A program made the position numbers and the translations under genes. Under the pieces are notes generated by a model. The model saw only the letters and a program-made list of their open reading frames with translations, was not told the DNA's origin and did not search any database. Of a DNA stretch of 64,000 bases, positions 34,412 through 46,530 are shown piece by piece. The DNA comes from Diphasiastrum complanatum. Its lineage: Eukaryota; Streptophyta; Lycopodiopsida; Lycopodiales; Lycopodiaceae. Location: contig MU832121.1 of NCBI GenBank assembly GCA_029204225.1, positions 1 to 64,000 of the forward strand. Direction: 5' to 3'. The number at the start of each line of letters is the position of its first letter. The first letter of the stretch is position 1.

Positions 34412-36858
34412 TGTTACGACCATATTTCGCTAAGGACATAAAATAGTCCTAATATGGTAGACCGGCCCTCCAGTGTTCAAGTTTATTGGTCACGCCTAGA
34501 TTTTATTTGTAATTTGTAGAGTCAAGTTGCTCCTAAGAAATAAAGACTTTCCCAACTTCCAACCCAGATAGACTTTGATGATATAGAATTATCAATGATC
34601 AGTATTCTTTTAGAATATTGTATGAATTTATTTCTTTAATTAATTGAGTAACAAGCATTGACACCTATAGAACTAAGAATCTTCTATGAACCATGTTTGA
34701 TGATATTATGATCACTAACCTTTCTTTGAAGGGATGTGCAGGTACACATGAACGTACCTGATGAATCTGAACAATAATAAGAAGCCCTCTGGGCTTAAGG
34801 ATTGATCTCTTTTTGAGGGTATGTGCAGGTACTCGAGAAAGTGCCAAGAAGAACAAGAATCGAATCAAGAAGCTTTCTAAGCTTAAAGACAATATACACG
34901 AAGGCTTTTGACAAAGTCTATAATGAAGGCTCAGAAGAGTCTATAAAGAACTGGACAAGGCTTAGGGTCTGATCACCCTAATGACTTGTTCCACCATAAA
35001 AGGCCTAGGAATTGATGGACATTATGCAAAAACAAGATGGACATATACCTTGGCTCTTCCATAGCAAGATTGCACTTGGGTGAATTCCCAAGTTGTAACC
35101 ATGTAAAACTGTATGTAATTAAAAGTCAAGTTGAAACCTTGTACCACCTGCCTCCCACCTACTTTTTCTCATGCATTCTAGGCAATTTGACACCTAGAAT
35201 GGGGCGCCCTCCTACACTCTCACTTCATGGCCAAATCACCAAAATAATTCTCCCAAGCTAGTACACATCACCCATTCACCCTCCCTAACTAAAACACCTC
35301 ATCCATGCACTCCACTTCTCCCTAAGTCCAATTGGAGTCTCCCTCACACCTCATACACTTGAACTTGACACCTCACTCACTTTGGAAGGCCTCTCCACTC
35401 TTTATATAAGTGGAAATGCGCCACTAGGAGGATGGAAGGTTGATGCATCCAAACTATGCCATTTTGTTTCTTGTTGTGTACAGGTGCTTTGGAGAAGGGG
35501 ATTGAGGCATCACCTCAAGGAGACTATGTCATTTTTGTGATTATAGGATTATTTGGAGCTCAAACCCTCGGATTTCTATCTCACTCTCAGATCACCACAC
35601 AAACAGACATTCTCTCTCCCTCTCCCTCTCTCACTTTCAGCTTCTCTCGAAACTATGGTATGCTCTTGAAACTGTTACCCATATGTCAGAATGGCTGATC
35701 AGTACTTTTGCATGTCATAGTATCGGTGTCCAATTGTCTATGCATGTCAGTTGTAGAGCATGCATGTCATAGCATCAGTGGCCTATTGTCTTTGCATGTC
35801 AGATCTAGAGCTTGCATGTCTTAGCACCAGTGGTCTATTGCCCATGCATGCCAGATCTAGAGTTTCCATGTCAGATCTAGAGCTCGCATGTCAGTTTCAA
35901 AGCTTGCATGTCAGTTATGAAACTTGCATGTCACTCCATGCATTCTTGAAAGGCCATGCATGTCACTTCATGACAATTGCATGTCAAGAATCTATGAACC
36001 CTTATGATTGCATGTAGTGAATCTAAGATCCATTGTGATCACATGACAAGAATCTAAGATCCAGCATGATTGCATGTCGGAAAGATTGAGACTGATGAAG
36101 AGATGTCTATGCTTTTGTTAAGCTAGATATGGAATTAAGATTATTGAATATGAACTAAGTTTATGAAAGTTGATGTTCCTACATCTGAGACCCTATTGGA
36201 ATCCATTGTATATGTAATTGGCATTGGCCAATTGGATTTGCATAATGATAAGAAAAGAATCTTTCGGGGGGGGGGTCCCCATCTTGACCCCTTAGTGCTT
36301 CCGCTATTGTGTGAATGAATCTATGTGATGCAGTTGTTTTTCAAGTTTTGATTTAAAATCTTAGTTGATTTTCATTAAGTTGATTTGATACTAGCTTATG
36401 TAAATGAAAAGCCAATTAGTTCTTTTGGCCTTTAAGAACTTAGGATAGGCCTTTCACCCTCGAATTCACATTATTCCACGTCGAGGCCTGTTGGTGACTA
36501 ATAAGCTTGAGAGGACCCAGACACTCTAATTGAGACATATGGAGTAGTGCATGTACGTGTGATTGATATAGGCAGGAGTTATGCATGAAGAGCTGTGACC
36601 TATTTATAGTTGACCTGCATGGGGATTGCATGGACTCATGCACAGGATCTTACTCTCTATATATTGAGGTAGTGATTATTCCGTCGACGACGTTGGTATA
36701 GGTTACCTGATGAGCTCTTCTTCTCTTGCTATCACATGGCATGGCTTGGGGGCTAGATCCAGGAGGGATCTAGGATTGGTTGGGTGGTTTTGCTCCACAG
36801 TCTCTCTTGTGTTTTCCTATCCTCATCTTAGGAGTGGTTTTCCCTAGTGGTTATTACA
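34412..36858 (+). mobile_element. 5' LTR of element C, split by an insert
   Basis: The left part 34412-34507 and right part 36476-36858 together align with 46145-46530 and extend further, giving about 480 bases once the insert and one target copy are removed. TATA-like CTATATAT near 36657. Ends TTACA at 36858, next to the primer site. Confidence 0.85.
34508..36470 (+). mobile_element. Solo-LTR-like insertion, TSD TTATT
   Basis: A 1,963-base block interrupts the C LTR exactly. TTATT precedes it (34503-34507) and follows it (36471-36475), as a 5-base target duplication. It begins TGTAAT and ends TTCACA, the TG-CA ends of an LTR, and has no coding domain. A TATA box (TATATAA, 35403-35409) lies inside. 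Best read as a solo LTR. A short pyrimidine run (35611-35635), degenerate GCATGTCAG repeats (35700-36090) and a G run (36267-36275) lie in its second half. Strand is inferred from the TATA box. Confidence 0.8.
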
Positions 36859-36859
36859 T

Positions 36860-36872
36860 TGGTATCAAAGCC
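36860..36872 (+). promoter_or_regulatory. Primer-binding site of element C
   Basis: TGGTATCAAAGCC, one base after the LTR end, matches the initiator tRNA-Met primer site with one change. Confidence 0.8.
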
Positions 36873-39315
36873 CGGCTAAGATGCGGTTTTGGATGGGATA
36901 GAGACAAGTTCTACATGGATTGGAAGTAAAGCACTTGGAGTTGCATCCCGGATTAGAGTGCTGATTTCTCACGTGGAATAATGAAAGTGGATTCACAAAA
37001 TTCTAGTTGTTGCATGCTCTCCAAAATTGTGATAGAGTGCTCTCCTACAAGGCTGATTTTGGATTTTTGATACTGAGAATTTTTGTGACTTCATTCATAA
37101 TTTCTATTCTTTGAGGAAGCTTTCAATTCGGGTAGAATGAACTGCTAAGCCATATTTGGATGCTTGTCTTTTTGCTAGAATCTATTTGGATTAAGTTTGA
37201 TTGCAAGTTTTAGTCCATAATGTGTTGAATCATGTCTTGTTAATTGGTTTCATTGATAGATTGATTTAAGTCAATTCATCAAGATAATATGAACAACTAA
37301 ATTGTTACTACATGATTCTATGGTCTACATGTTGTGGAGGAAGGGATTTAGCCCAAAATTCTCTTACAGAGCTGCATGAGAAAAGACATTGATGGATGGC
37401 TGTCAAACTAATTTATTGCAAAATTGATATCTAAGCTAACTGTGTGAGCATTCACTTCCTTAGGAAGGATTTTAATCCTACAAAAGTCGTTAAAGCAAAA
37501 CAAATGGTTCTTAAAACTATTTTATGTTTGAAGAACTGCCAAAGGTCGCTTGACAGCAAGTTGTTGCTTGAAGTCTGACTCTTAGGGATTGATTTGCATG
37601 AATTGGTTCTGCAAATTGTTGGCTGATTCTGACGAATCCCCAAGATACTCGGCCAGAGCTACCCAAGAGCACCTCTCACCTTAGACCGAGGAGGTCTTTG
37701 AGAAGACAAGACTGAGAGCCGAGGAATACTATTTAGTAATGACAAGCAAGAATTGTGTAAGCCTCATGGTGAATCCCGGAAGATGGAATGACCATGTAGG
37801 AACTAGTATTTCTAGGCAAAGTAAAAAATGCAAGTAGACTCCTCTTAAGGAAAGTACAGTGAGCCATCTATTGATGGTGACCTCTAGTGGAGAGCATTTT
37901 GTAATTTGTGTAATGTGGAGATGCCACTAGGATGCCACCTAAGGAGCTTTCTTATTTAAGAGACTCCTTATTTGAGAAGAGGAGCTTTTTGTGTATTGTG
38001 TCTACTCCATGCTGAAATGAGAAGAGCCCCCACGAGTTTGGTGCATCCGTTGAGTTCCTTGATCACGCTTGTTTCTTGAGTGATGCATTCATGATCTTGC
38101 CCTTCCCTCCTTTGTGTGTGGTTGTGGATAGTAGAGTGGAATAGTTTTCTTGCTATCCTAGAGTGGAATAGATTTTCTTTCTTGCTTGTGGATTAATGTA
38201 GGAATCAGCATTCATGTAAACTATAGAGGCTAGAAATGTGGTGTAAATCTTGCAGATTCTTGACATTCTAGTTCTTGATGTTCTTGGGATGTCCAATAAT
38301 CAAAAGACTGGTTGGTGTCTTGATTCTTGGACTTCTAAAATGCTATAGATTAGCTTTTTGTTTTGCTTTCTATTAATGTTGTAGATTAATTGGAGTTTCA
38401 ATAGCTGTTCCCTGGTCGTTTTTAGGGTAGGTAGCTATAGGAACTATTGAACGTTCATTTGAGCTGCATGCTGATCTGTAAATGAATTCATGGCTTGCAT
38501 TTCTGATTGAGTGTGAGTGCTTTCAAGAGTGAACGACCCTGGGTTGTTCTCTGACAGGCAGGACAAACATACTACATCGATACCAGTCTCTTTCTGCCTG
38601 ATTTGGGCCTTGAATAAGAATGTTAACTTTCAAGAAAATGCCTAAATGTGCCTGGTGACAGGCAGAAACAGTTCTGAAACTAAGAAGAAGCAAAGAACTA
38701 GTAAACAGATCCTCCTAAGCAGAGGAATCTGTAAACATCAACGTGGTTCTCAATCCGATCAATCAAACACATTCTACATATCTAGATCTACCATCATCTG
38801 CAGTCTGAAGCTTATTGCCTGAAAGTTCTTGAACAGTCTCATCACCAGAAAGTTCTTGAACAGTCTCCTCACACCTCTACGATTGTGTGTTTACCTCTCT
38901 GGTCGACATCCATATGCAACACATGATTCAGACCTGACAGACCTACACACTCCCTCCATTCCTCGTTGACTGAACCGACTGCGCAACCATGACACTTTCA
39001 TCCCCAGACCTGCATTCTCCACACACCTGACCGAATAGCATACACCTTCCTTCCTCCCTGACAAAGCTTCAACCAGAGCTTAATCCACCTCCTATCTGGA
39101 CGTTGTCTTCATCTTCTTCCACTGAGTCCCTGCATCCCTCTTTTCACTGAGTCCTATCCTCTTCGTACTTGTCCGAGTCTCCCTGCATCCGCATTTGCCC
39201 GACTCTTCCTACATATGCATTTGCCCGAGCCTCTCCTTCACCATCTCGCCTGCGTCTCTTCACTCAATCTCGCCCGCGCCTCTCCTTTAGATCTCAACCG
39301 AGCCAGAAGGCTTTC
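36873..39315. other. Noncoding interior of element C
   Basis: No coding domain seen. The part 37650-38250 has an LTR-like look (TATTTAAG box near 37961), but no second copy or target duplication was found. Confidence 0.4.
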
Positions 39316-39640
39316 AAATCTCGACTCGGTCTGTGTTTAAAATCTCGACCGGGTCTGTGTTTCAAATCTCGACTCGGTCTGTGTTTAAAATCTCGACCGG
39401 GTCTGTGTTTCAAATCTCGACTGCGCCTACGTAGCCATTTCGACCGCGCCGGCACGTAGCCATCTCGACCGAGGATGGCACATAGAAAACTCGACCGGGT
39501 CCTGCACTTAGTAACTCGACCGAGCCTCTAAGTTGCTCACATATTGACCATGCCTCAAATCACTCAAAACTCAATCGGGTCCTGCCACTTAAAATCTCGA
39601 CCGGGTCCGCCAATTTGGAATCTCGATTGCGTCAAAAAAG
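39316..39640 (+). repeat. 24-bp tandem repeat and CTCGACCG-rich tract
   Basis: About 4.5 copies of a 24-base unit (AATCTCGACYSGGTCTGTGT core) at 39316-39425. Being a multiple of three, it reads as an 8-residue repeat KSRxGLCx. Degenerate CTCGACCG units continue to 39640. Confidence 0.85.
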
Positions 39641-40320
39641 CATTTTTCGATGCCACATTTTTTCGATACCTCGCTAATTTTTTCGATACTTCATTACTTT
39701 CTAGATGCCTCATTAATTTTTTGAGCCTTCACTTTTTTGAGCTTTGATTATTTTTTCGATACTTCATCAAAATTTTCGATGCCATCAATTTTTCAACCCT
39801 TCACAAATTTGTCGGCCCAGTCTACATTTTTTTTTATTCTTTCTAATTCCACTTCCATTTTCCGACCTGACTCCATTTCTCGAACATCCATTCTTTTTCG
39901 AACATCCATTATTCGCCCATCCAGTTTTTGAGTCATCCATTTTTAGATACTACATTTTTTTCAAGTCATCCAAAATTTTCGATCCACGATTTTCAATCCA
40001 TCAAGTTTTTTGAGTCATAATTTTCGAGTCATCAAATTTTTCAATTCATAGTTTTCGAGTCCTCAATTTTTTTCGAGTCATAGCTTTTTGAGTCACAGTT
40101 TTTTTGAGTTATACTTTTTTTTGAGTCATAGTTTTTTTGAGCCACTCTTTTTTTCAAGTCACTAGTTTTTCGAGTCATCAAATTTTTCGAGTCACCAGTT
40201 TTTCGAGTCATACATTTTTTGAGTCACCAATTTTTGAGTTATCAGTTTTTCGCGCACCGATTTTTTGAGTCATCCATTTTTCGATCCATCAATTTTTCGA
40301 TACCGCCATTTTTCCAACCT
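39641..40320 (+). repeat. TTTTTCGAGTCA-type degenerate repeat array
   Basis: Many imperfect copies of TTTTTCGAGTCA or TTTTTGAGTCA, 15-25 bases apart, most regular from 40010 to 40290. Low-complexity spacer ahead of the gag gene of element C. Confidence 0.8.
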
Positions 40321-40661
40321 CTGATTCAAATTTCGACCGACCCACCATATTGACGAAGCCTTAAAGCACAGCCAAGAAAAAAAACCAAAAATAAAAAACA
40401 ACAGAAACCCATACAACACCCACAAATACACGACAATACACCATGGACCAACATACTGATCCTGAAATCCCATAAGCTTATCCATACGAAATAAGGTCCC
40501 CTACAGCTGAACAAATTAGACATCATAGGTTCTACCAAATGTGATCCCAAATACACGAACCATCCACAAACCCATTCGCAGAACAAGAGCCTAATAGAGC
40601 CGAGTCTTCACGAGCACAAGCCCATGTTCATGGTGTTGAAGCATCACACGCCAGAACACAC

Positions 40662-41620
40662 ATGAATGGAGCTTCTACCACTCACGGAGCTCATATTGAG
40701 AGACGAACACCCAAGTTGGATCTACCAAAGTTTGACGGTAGACCCTCAAAGATTCTTGCAAATCTTTGAGAATGCGTGCGACGTGTACGGCGAAACATCC
40801 TCCGACGCTATGGTCCAACTATTTTTCATGACCATGATCGCTAAAGAACGTGACTGGTTTTTTAACCTCGATCGTGAAGATAAATTGGATTGGTCTAATC
40901 TGAAAGAGTCCTTTATCGAGTGTTTTAAACCATTTCGTTTGATAGAGAGTCCTTTTGTCAAACTGAGTAACATCAAGATGGCAAAAGATGAACGGGTACG
41001 AGACTATATCGAGATATTCAAACACCTCAAAAGTCAAGTACAAGAATAGCCCTCCGAACAGATGCTCATCATTTGGTTTTTAGTCGACCAATCTCCTTCT
41101 TCAACCAGCCTCTTGCCATACTTCTGCACCCATTCTCATGCCTATCGCCCACACCATCTACCATTGTCACCACCACCACCATCCTTCCTTCCATCTATTT
41201 GTTTATCATCAATTCACTGTTCTTCTAAGAAATCTCCAGTTTTTTATAGTCTTACCGAAGTAGCTGATAGATTATTGCAAATGTCTTACGAAGACCAACT
41301 ACTACCTACACTGGTTGGTCAGCCAGAAAAGAAGACCTAAGTAGTAGGCAAAGCAGCTAGAAGAAATAAAGAGAAAGATCCAAGAAGCTGAGGAGGAAAG
41401 GACGAAACTTAAGCAACAAATGAGTCAGATTGATCTTGATAAAAAGAAACTCTCTGGAGCAATGATAGCTGAATCCCCTCCTATGAAGCCCGAAGAGATC
41501 CTAAAGTAATGGATCGAAAGAAAGAGCTGCAGAAAAAGAAAGATGAAGACAACCGTAAATCTGCAAAATAAAATGAGCTCTTCACCCAATGAGTGGTGGT
41601 CGAAGCTCGACATTACAAGA
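40662..41620 (+). pseudogene. Gag remnant of element C
   Basis: Start ATG 40662 (MNGASTTHGAHIERR), then PKLDLPKFDGRPS. A frameshift near 40745 moves to the frame with FLQIFENACDVYGETSSDAM, KLDWSNLKESFIECF and RVRDYIEIFKHLKSQVQ (stop 41047-41049), a retrotransposon gag core. From 41355 a charged, helix-forming stretch (EIKRKIQEAEEERTKLKQQM, KKLSGAMIAE) and KKELQKKKDEDN read as a broken coiled coil. No zinc knuckle or pol follows. Confidence 0.7.
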
Positions 41621-42849
41621 GTCTAAGACTGCAACTGAAGAACTATCAGTTCCTTCATCCTTCCACCAAGCTGTCGGACGTTTCTCACAGCAGGTGATGC
41701 TTGAGCGCTGAGGTAGCTAGGCGTTTTTGTGACCGATTCTTTCTGCTTGGAGGCTGCAGCTGGAATGCTATGGGGATGATCCTGCAAATTCATTCTTTGT
41801 AGGCTTGTTGGCAGCTGGTGCAGAGTGGGCTGTTTGCAATTTGTTTTGCATGAAAGTCGTTGAATGGAGAACAGGATAAAACCGAGATGTAGAGCTGTTT
41901 TAGTGCATTTTTTCGGCTGATTATGGTGCGCTTTCCACCTCTTCTTTCTTAGAGGGAGGTCGGATTGCATCTGGTGATCAATTGGTGGGTAGTAGTGCCT
42001 CGATGCTCTCTCTTTCCCTTGTTCTTTCTGGCTTTGTGGTGTCTCCTTTCCCTCTTTGATGGCGGCTATAGTGCGACTATGGCAGGAGCTGCCTTTCTTC
42101 TTATTTCAAAAATAAATCTTAGGGTTTTTTTTGGAATGAAGGCATGTGTGACATTTTGGGGGTTTGTGTTTTTGCCTTGTGCATGACTTTTTTGGTGCTT
42201 ATTATTGATTTGGTGCGTGTTACCGATAGGACAACAGTTTGAGAAATTGCATGAATGTCCAATCGATGCTTTGCATGCCGGTTGACAGAGGTTTTTATTA
42301 AGGCTTGACAAGTGCTGATTTTCGGCTTCAAATTTGTTTCGGAATCAATTCAAAAATTTTAGTTACAAGCACCCAGTTAGAGGAACTTTGGTTTCTTGGT
42401 GCTCGGTAGTCAATGCTGTAACCTTGTCGTTTTGAAAGTAGCTTCCCGGTCTTGGCAAGAGGAATTTACTTTTTTCTTCTCCATGGGCAATATGCATGCT
42501 TGAGGCCTTATCAACTTGACAGTCACCTGTAAGCCTAGTTTTTTGAAAACTTATTACTGTTGTTTTTGTGTCAAGCTGTAATAATTGGTCAAAATTTTAT
42601 TTAACTGATCTTGATAAAATAATGGTAGTGGTTTGGTTCTCCAGGCATGTATCCAGTTAATGGAGATTTTGGGGACCCTAGTACTATACTTTTTACCGAT
42701 TTAACTTTGGAGTAAGATTACTCCCAGTAAATTGAGTTAAATGGTATTTTTTATGGTTCTTCCTTATCAACTTCGGTGTTGCACCAATAGGTTATCCTAA
42801 AAGATTTTGATCTTTAGGATTGAGAAAATTAAAGCCTTTGAAAACTTGT
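41621..42849. other. Noncoding interior of element C
   Basis: No supportable gene on either strand. Open frames on the minus strand (to 115 codons) lack any family motif. Confidence 0.4.
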
Positions 42850-42903
42850 CATTAGAAAGTGTCAAGGCTATAGCCCTTGCACAACACTCTAGGAACACAA
42901 ATG

Positions 42904-42981
42904 GACGGGTAGCTCAGTGGTAGAGCACCCCACCAGAATGGGGGAGGTCCCGACCACACACACCAAGTGTAAAAACTTTTT
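42904..42981 (+). promoter_or_regulatory. tRNA-like Pol III promoter in TRIM LTR 1
   Basis: A-box TAGCTCAGTGG (42910-42920) fits the consensus, inside a 4-bp D-stem GCTC/GAGC. CCCC/GGGG could form part of an anticodon stem. A B-box-like GGTCCCGACC lies at 42946-42955 and a T run (42977-42981) ends the LTR like a Pol III terminator. The T-arm is weak and no acceptor partner is visible, so it is not a working tRNA gene. Confidence 0.6.
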
Positions 42982-43096
42982 ACATGGTATCAAAGCCATG
43001 GTTGTGGGCGGTAGCTAAAAAGGGCTATGCCTTGAGGGAGAGTGTTGGAAAGTGTTAAGGCTATAGCCCTTGCACAACACTCTACGAACACAAATG

Positions 43097-43180
43097 GACG
43101 GGTAGCTCAGTGGTAGAGCACCCCACCAAAATGGGGGAGATCCTAGGTTCCAACCACACATACCAAGTGTAAAAACTTTT
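43097..43180 (+). promoter_or_regulatory. tRNA-like Pol III promoter in TRIM LTR 2
   Basis: Same A-box at 43103-43113. B-box-like GGTTCCAACC (43146-43155) is nearer the GGTTCGANTCC consensus than in LTR 1. TTTT at 43177-43180 closes it. Confidence 0.6.
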
Positions 43181-43189
43181 CATACTTGT

Positions 43190-46132
43190 TAAAGTGAATA
43201 AATGGATTAAAAGTCATATTATTTGGAGGTAGTTCTATATTTGACAAATTTTTATGTATCGAATATCGTACAGGACTATTTGGATCCAAATTTTATGGAT
43301 TTCCCATTAGGATCTGACAACTTTAACGAGGTAATACTTAAGCTAGTGTCGTTAAAAAGGAAGCAGCCTAGCATTTACTTGTGTCTAAGGAGTTTTCAGT
43401 GTTTAGGGTATTTGGAGAGGTTATGAGATATAGATCCGGATCCCTCAATGGTATTTCATAAATTCCAAATCACAAACCCTTAAAAGCTATTTCTCTTTTA
43501 AATTAAACCTCTACTTTTTGGAAATTTCTTAAATGCAAGGCAATTGGATTGAGATTCATATAATTTCTTTTAGTGTGGAATTAGGTCCCTAAGGAATTTT
43601 AAAGTTATATGAATTCATACTTCCATTTCAGTTGTGAATATAGCTCAGCATCAATTGATGTTTTAATTGATTAAGAGGAATTTAGACTTCCTAAGCCAAA
43701 TTGATTATCTCTATTTGATAGTTGATTATTAAGAGTAATATTTCTATCACTCAGGATAAGATATTTTATGATTTTAAGGAAAAAGTCTAGTTTGTAATAG
43801 TATTGGATACTCATTACTGACTTTTTTGAATCTTTGATCTCTTATACGTTGTCTCTTGAGAACTTTTTAATCTAAATAATGGAATTTCTTTTAAAAGGGG
43901 GAAAAGAAAATGATAGGAATAAGACTTTCATGGGATCAACCAGTTGCATAGATTTCTTTGGTGGAATCCAGTTTGTGTGCAATCGTGGAACTATCCAGTG
44001 GGAATAGAGGAAATCTCTAGTGATTGTTTTGAATAATCTGGAACTAGAGGAGTTTTGGGGATAAGGAGCTGTGTGATATTCATGAATATGGGAAATGTTG
44101 GTAAAGATTAAATTAAGATTCATTGATTGGCTACCAAGACCATTTAGTTATGGATTGGATCAATGGAATAAAGCTTTAATTTGAACATTTTGTCCAAAGA
44201 TGTATGTATAAGTCAACCTAATCTTAGTTTGTGCACTAAGATCTGGAGTAGTTTGATTGTTTGAAGGAATTTTGTTGGTAAAAGTATGATGGTTGGAAAA
44301 CTCGTGATGTGAAATTATTCACTTCAGATATTTTCCAGATATGTTATTTCCTCAAGAGAAATAGAAACTTTTGTAGCTGACTTACAAAATTTTGAATGAG
44401 ATATGTGAGTAACATATGCGGATTTTGGAGGAATCTGCCAGGTAAGGACATATGTGTTTATGTACTGGGTCATAGTGAGATTATTCTCATATGTGCACGA
44501 GTAATCTTGTTTGGATCTACTATGTATTCCTGGTTACTGAGGTTATTTGGTGCACTTAACCTAGTTGTTACATAGACATATGATCAAGTATTGTGTTTGA
44601 CAATTACTTGCAGAGTTGACGGATCTGTTCTGATAAGATCTATGGGTTAACTTATAAATGATTTGGTTATGGATCTAAATGTGGTGTTGTACATGTACAA
44701 TTAAGAGCTGCACCTAGACATTTAAGATTTCTAAATCATGAGCAATTAACTTGAGTAGTTGATTTACTCCTGTGGAAGTTAATTGGTGAAATGAACAGTG
44801 TGAAGAGAATTCATTAGAAACTGTTTGTTTTGTGTGTATTGCCTGTAAGACACATAATTTATGAGTCATTTGGATTCATTACAAAATTGTGTGCATAGGA
44901 TACTGAAATCTTGGATGAGTATTTTCTAGTGGAGGAATATACTTAACACATTAGTGATTGTATCCCTATGAGCTCAATTGGATACTGGATCCTAATGGTT
45001 CCAAGAATGGTAAATTGAATTTTGGAAATTTAGCAGAACTTTGTAATCTCTAGATGTTGTTCTAAGAGATTGTATAAAGTTTATTTTGTTAAAGATGAAT
45101 GTTATAATGGTCTTTAATTACTTGGATGATTGTAGAATTTGGAACTTATAATCTGGTTAAGAATCGGATTAGAGGAATATTCCTAGAATCTAGTTATTTT
45201 CCTTGTGGAAGAGATTTCAGAATAGTTCTTATATATTTTTTGAGTTGTATGTTGTGCATATACTCCAATATCTTTTAATGATTAAGTATGGTTTTAGAAT
45301 CCTGAGAATTATGATTGACAAATCATAAGATTCTAAATGTTTATGATTAACGGATCATAAATTGATGCTTAAAGGTCATTTGAAGATTTTAAGAAAATGT
45401 GAGAATTCTTAAGAGGATGAGTAATTCTTGATCAATTGGGTGAGTTAAGGATTTAGATCTGTTAGTTGAATTCTAAATTTCTTTACTCCAGCACATACTT
45501 GAGATTGTGTGGATCTCACAGACATTTTCATTAAGTAATTGCTAACTTATGAAGAATTTGCTTACTTTACAGATTGTAGTCTATAAGTGCTTGTGTGCAA
45601 AGTTCAATCTATATCTCCAGGTTAATAGGAGACAGATAAATCTATTAAGATATGGATAGTTGCTGATTTCTTGCATATGATGCTAGAAATGGGGCTGTTA
45701 ACTCATTAGATTAACTGTAGTACTCTGGTTTGAGTTATAAATGTCTGAGACTTGACGGATCTCCTAGAGATTTTAGATGACTGAATTGAGGTATTTTAGA
45801 ATATTTAGATATTCTAAGAATATTTGTACCAAGAAGCATTATTTTCTACAAGATATTGAAATGGAATTTCTCCAGTTTTTGGATTTGCTTTCTGAAATAA
45901 AGTAAGATCACCCAGTGTTTCATGTAATTGAAATTACATGAAGGTGATGAATTTTTATTTTGGAGTAGATCAATCCATTTGGAAGATTTATAGCTTAGTG
46001 TATCTTTTGGAATCTGAGTACTTATTCAGATGGAAAGATCAGACTAAGAATAATGATTCATGGATAAGATTTGAAAGCGTAAGGGATAATTTCATGTTTT
46101 CTTTTTCCCATTCTGAGGACAGAACCTGTTTA
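43190..46132. other. Noncoding interior of element C
   Basis: AT-rich, with no open frame of note until 45938-46249, which runs into the LTR and has no family motif. No pol domain recognised. Confidence 0.45.
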
Positions 46133-46144
46133 AGAGAGGAAGAA
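46133..46144 (+). promoter_or_regulatory. Polypurine tract of element C
   Basis: AGAGAGGAAGAA lies directly before the 3' LTR start TGTTACGGCC. Confidence 0.7.
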
Positions 46145-46530
46145 TGTTACGGCCATATTCCGCTAAGGAAATGGAATAGTCCTAATATGGTAGATCGACC
46201 CTCCAATGTTCGAGTTTACTGGTCACGCCTAGATTTTATTCCACATTGAGGCTTGTTGGTGACTCATAAGCTTGAGAGGACCTAGACACTCTAATTGAGA
46301 CATATGGAGTAGTGCATGTACGTGTGATTGATATAGGCAGGAGTTATGCACGAAGAGCTATGACCTATTTATAGTTGACCTACATGGGGATTGCATGGAC
46401 TCATGCACATGATCCTACTCTCTATATATTGAGGTAGTGATTATTCCGTCGACGACTTTGGTATAGGTTACCTAATGAGCTCGTCTCCTCTTGCTATCAC
46501 ATGGCATGGCTTGGGGGCTAGATCTAGGAG
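46145..46530 (+). mobile_element. 3' LTR of element C, truncated by element B
   Basis: Aligns with the 5' LTR from TGTTACG to GATCTAGGAG, then switches to element B at 46531. The remaining 3' part of this LTR is not found elsewhere in the window. Confidence 0.85.

Larger units (their letters stand above)
42850..43184 (+). mobile_element. TRIM-like element with tRNA-like LTRs, TSD CTTGT
   Basis: Two direct repeats (about 42850-42984 and 43043-43184) flank a 58-base middle containing an initiator-Met-type primer site TGGTATCAAAGCC (42985-42997) and purine-rich GAGGGAGAG just before the second repeat. CTTGT occurs at 42845-42849 and 43185-43189 as a target duplication. This is the layout of a terminal-repeat retrotransposon in miniature, 335 bases. 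Each repeat holds a tRNA-like segment (see separate entries). Terminal bases are eroded: the first repeat begins CATTAG where the second has TGTTGG. Confidence 0.75.
34412..46530 (+). mobile_element. LTR retrotransposon C (overall), degenerate, nested
   Basis: 5' LTR 34412-34507 plus 36476-36858, interrupted by a 1,963-base insert. Initiator-Met-type primer site at 36860-36872. A gag remnant at 40662-41620. Polypurine tract before 46145. 3' LTR 46145-46530, cut by element B. LTRs start TGTTACGACC and TGTTACGGCC and stay alignable throughout. No protease, RT or integrase was found in about 9.3 kb of interior, which is mostly noncoding, so it resembles a large non-autonomous derivative or a very decayed gypsy element. 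A 335-base TRIM-like element sits inside. Confidence 0.8.

Noticed and set aside
39169-39459. Repeat protein gene (KSRxGLC)
   Set aside because: Frame exists only because the 24-bp unit is a multiple of three; no start context or continuation.
41623-41970. 115-codon minus-strand ORF
   Set aside because: No family motif, biased composition, lies in a noncoding part of element C.
42904-42981. Functional tRNA gene
   Set aside because: D-arm is good, but the T-arm is weak, no acceptor partner is seen, and the anticodon arm has a mismatched closing pair. It lies inside a repeated LTR.
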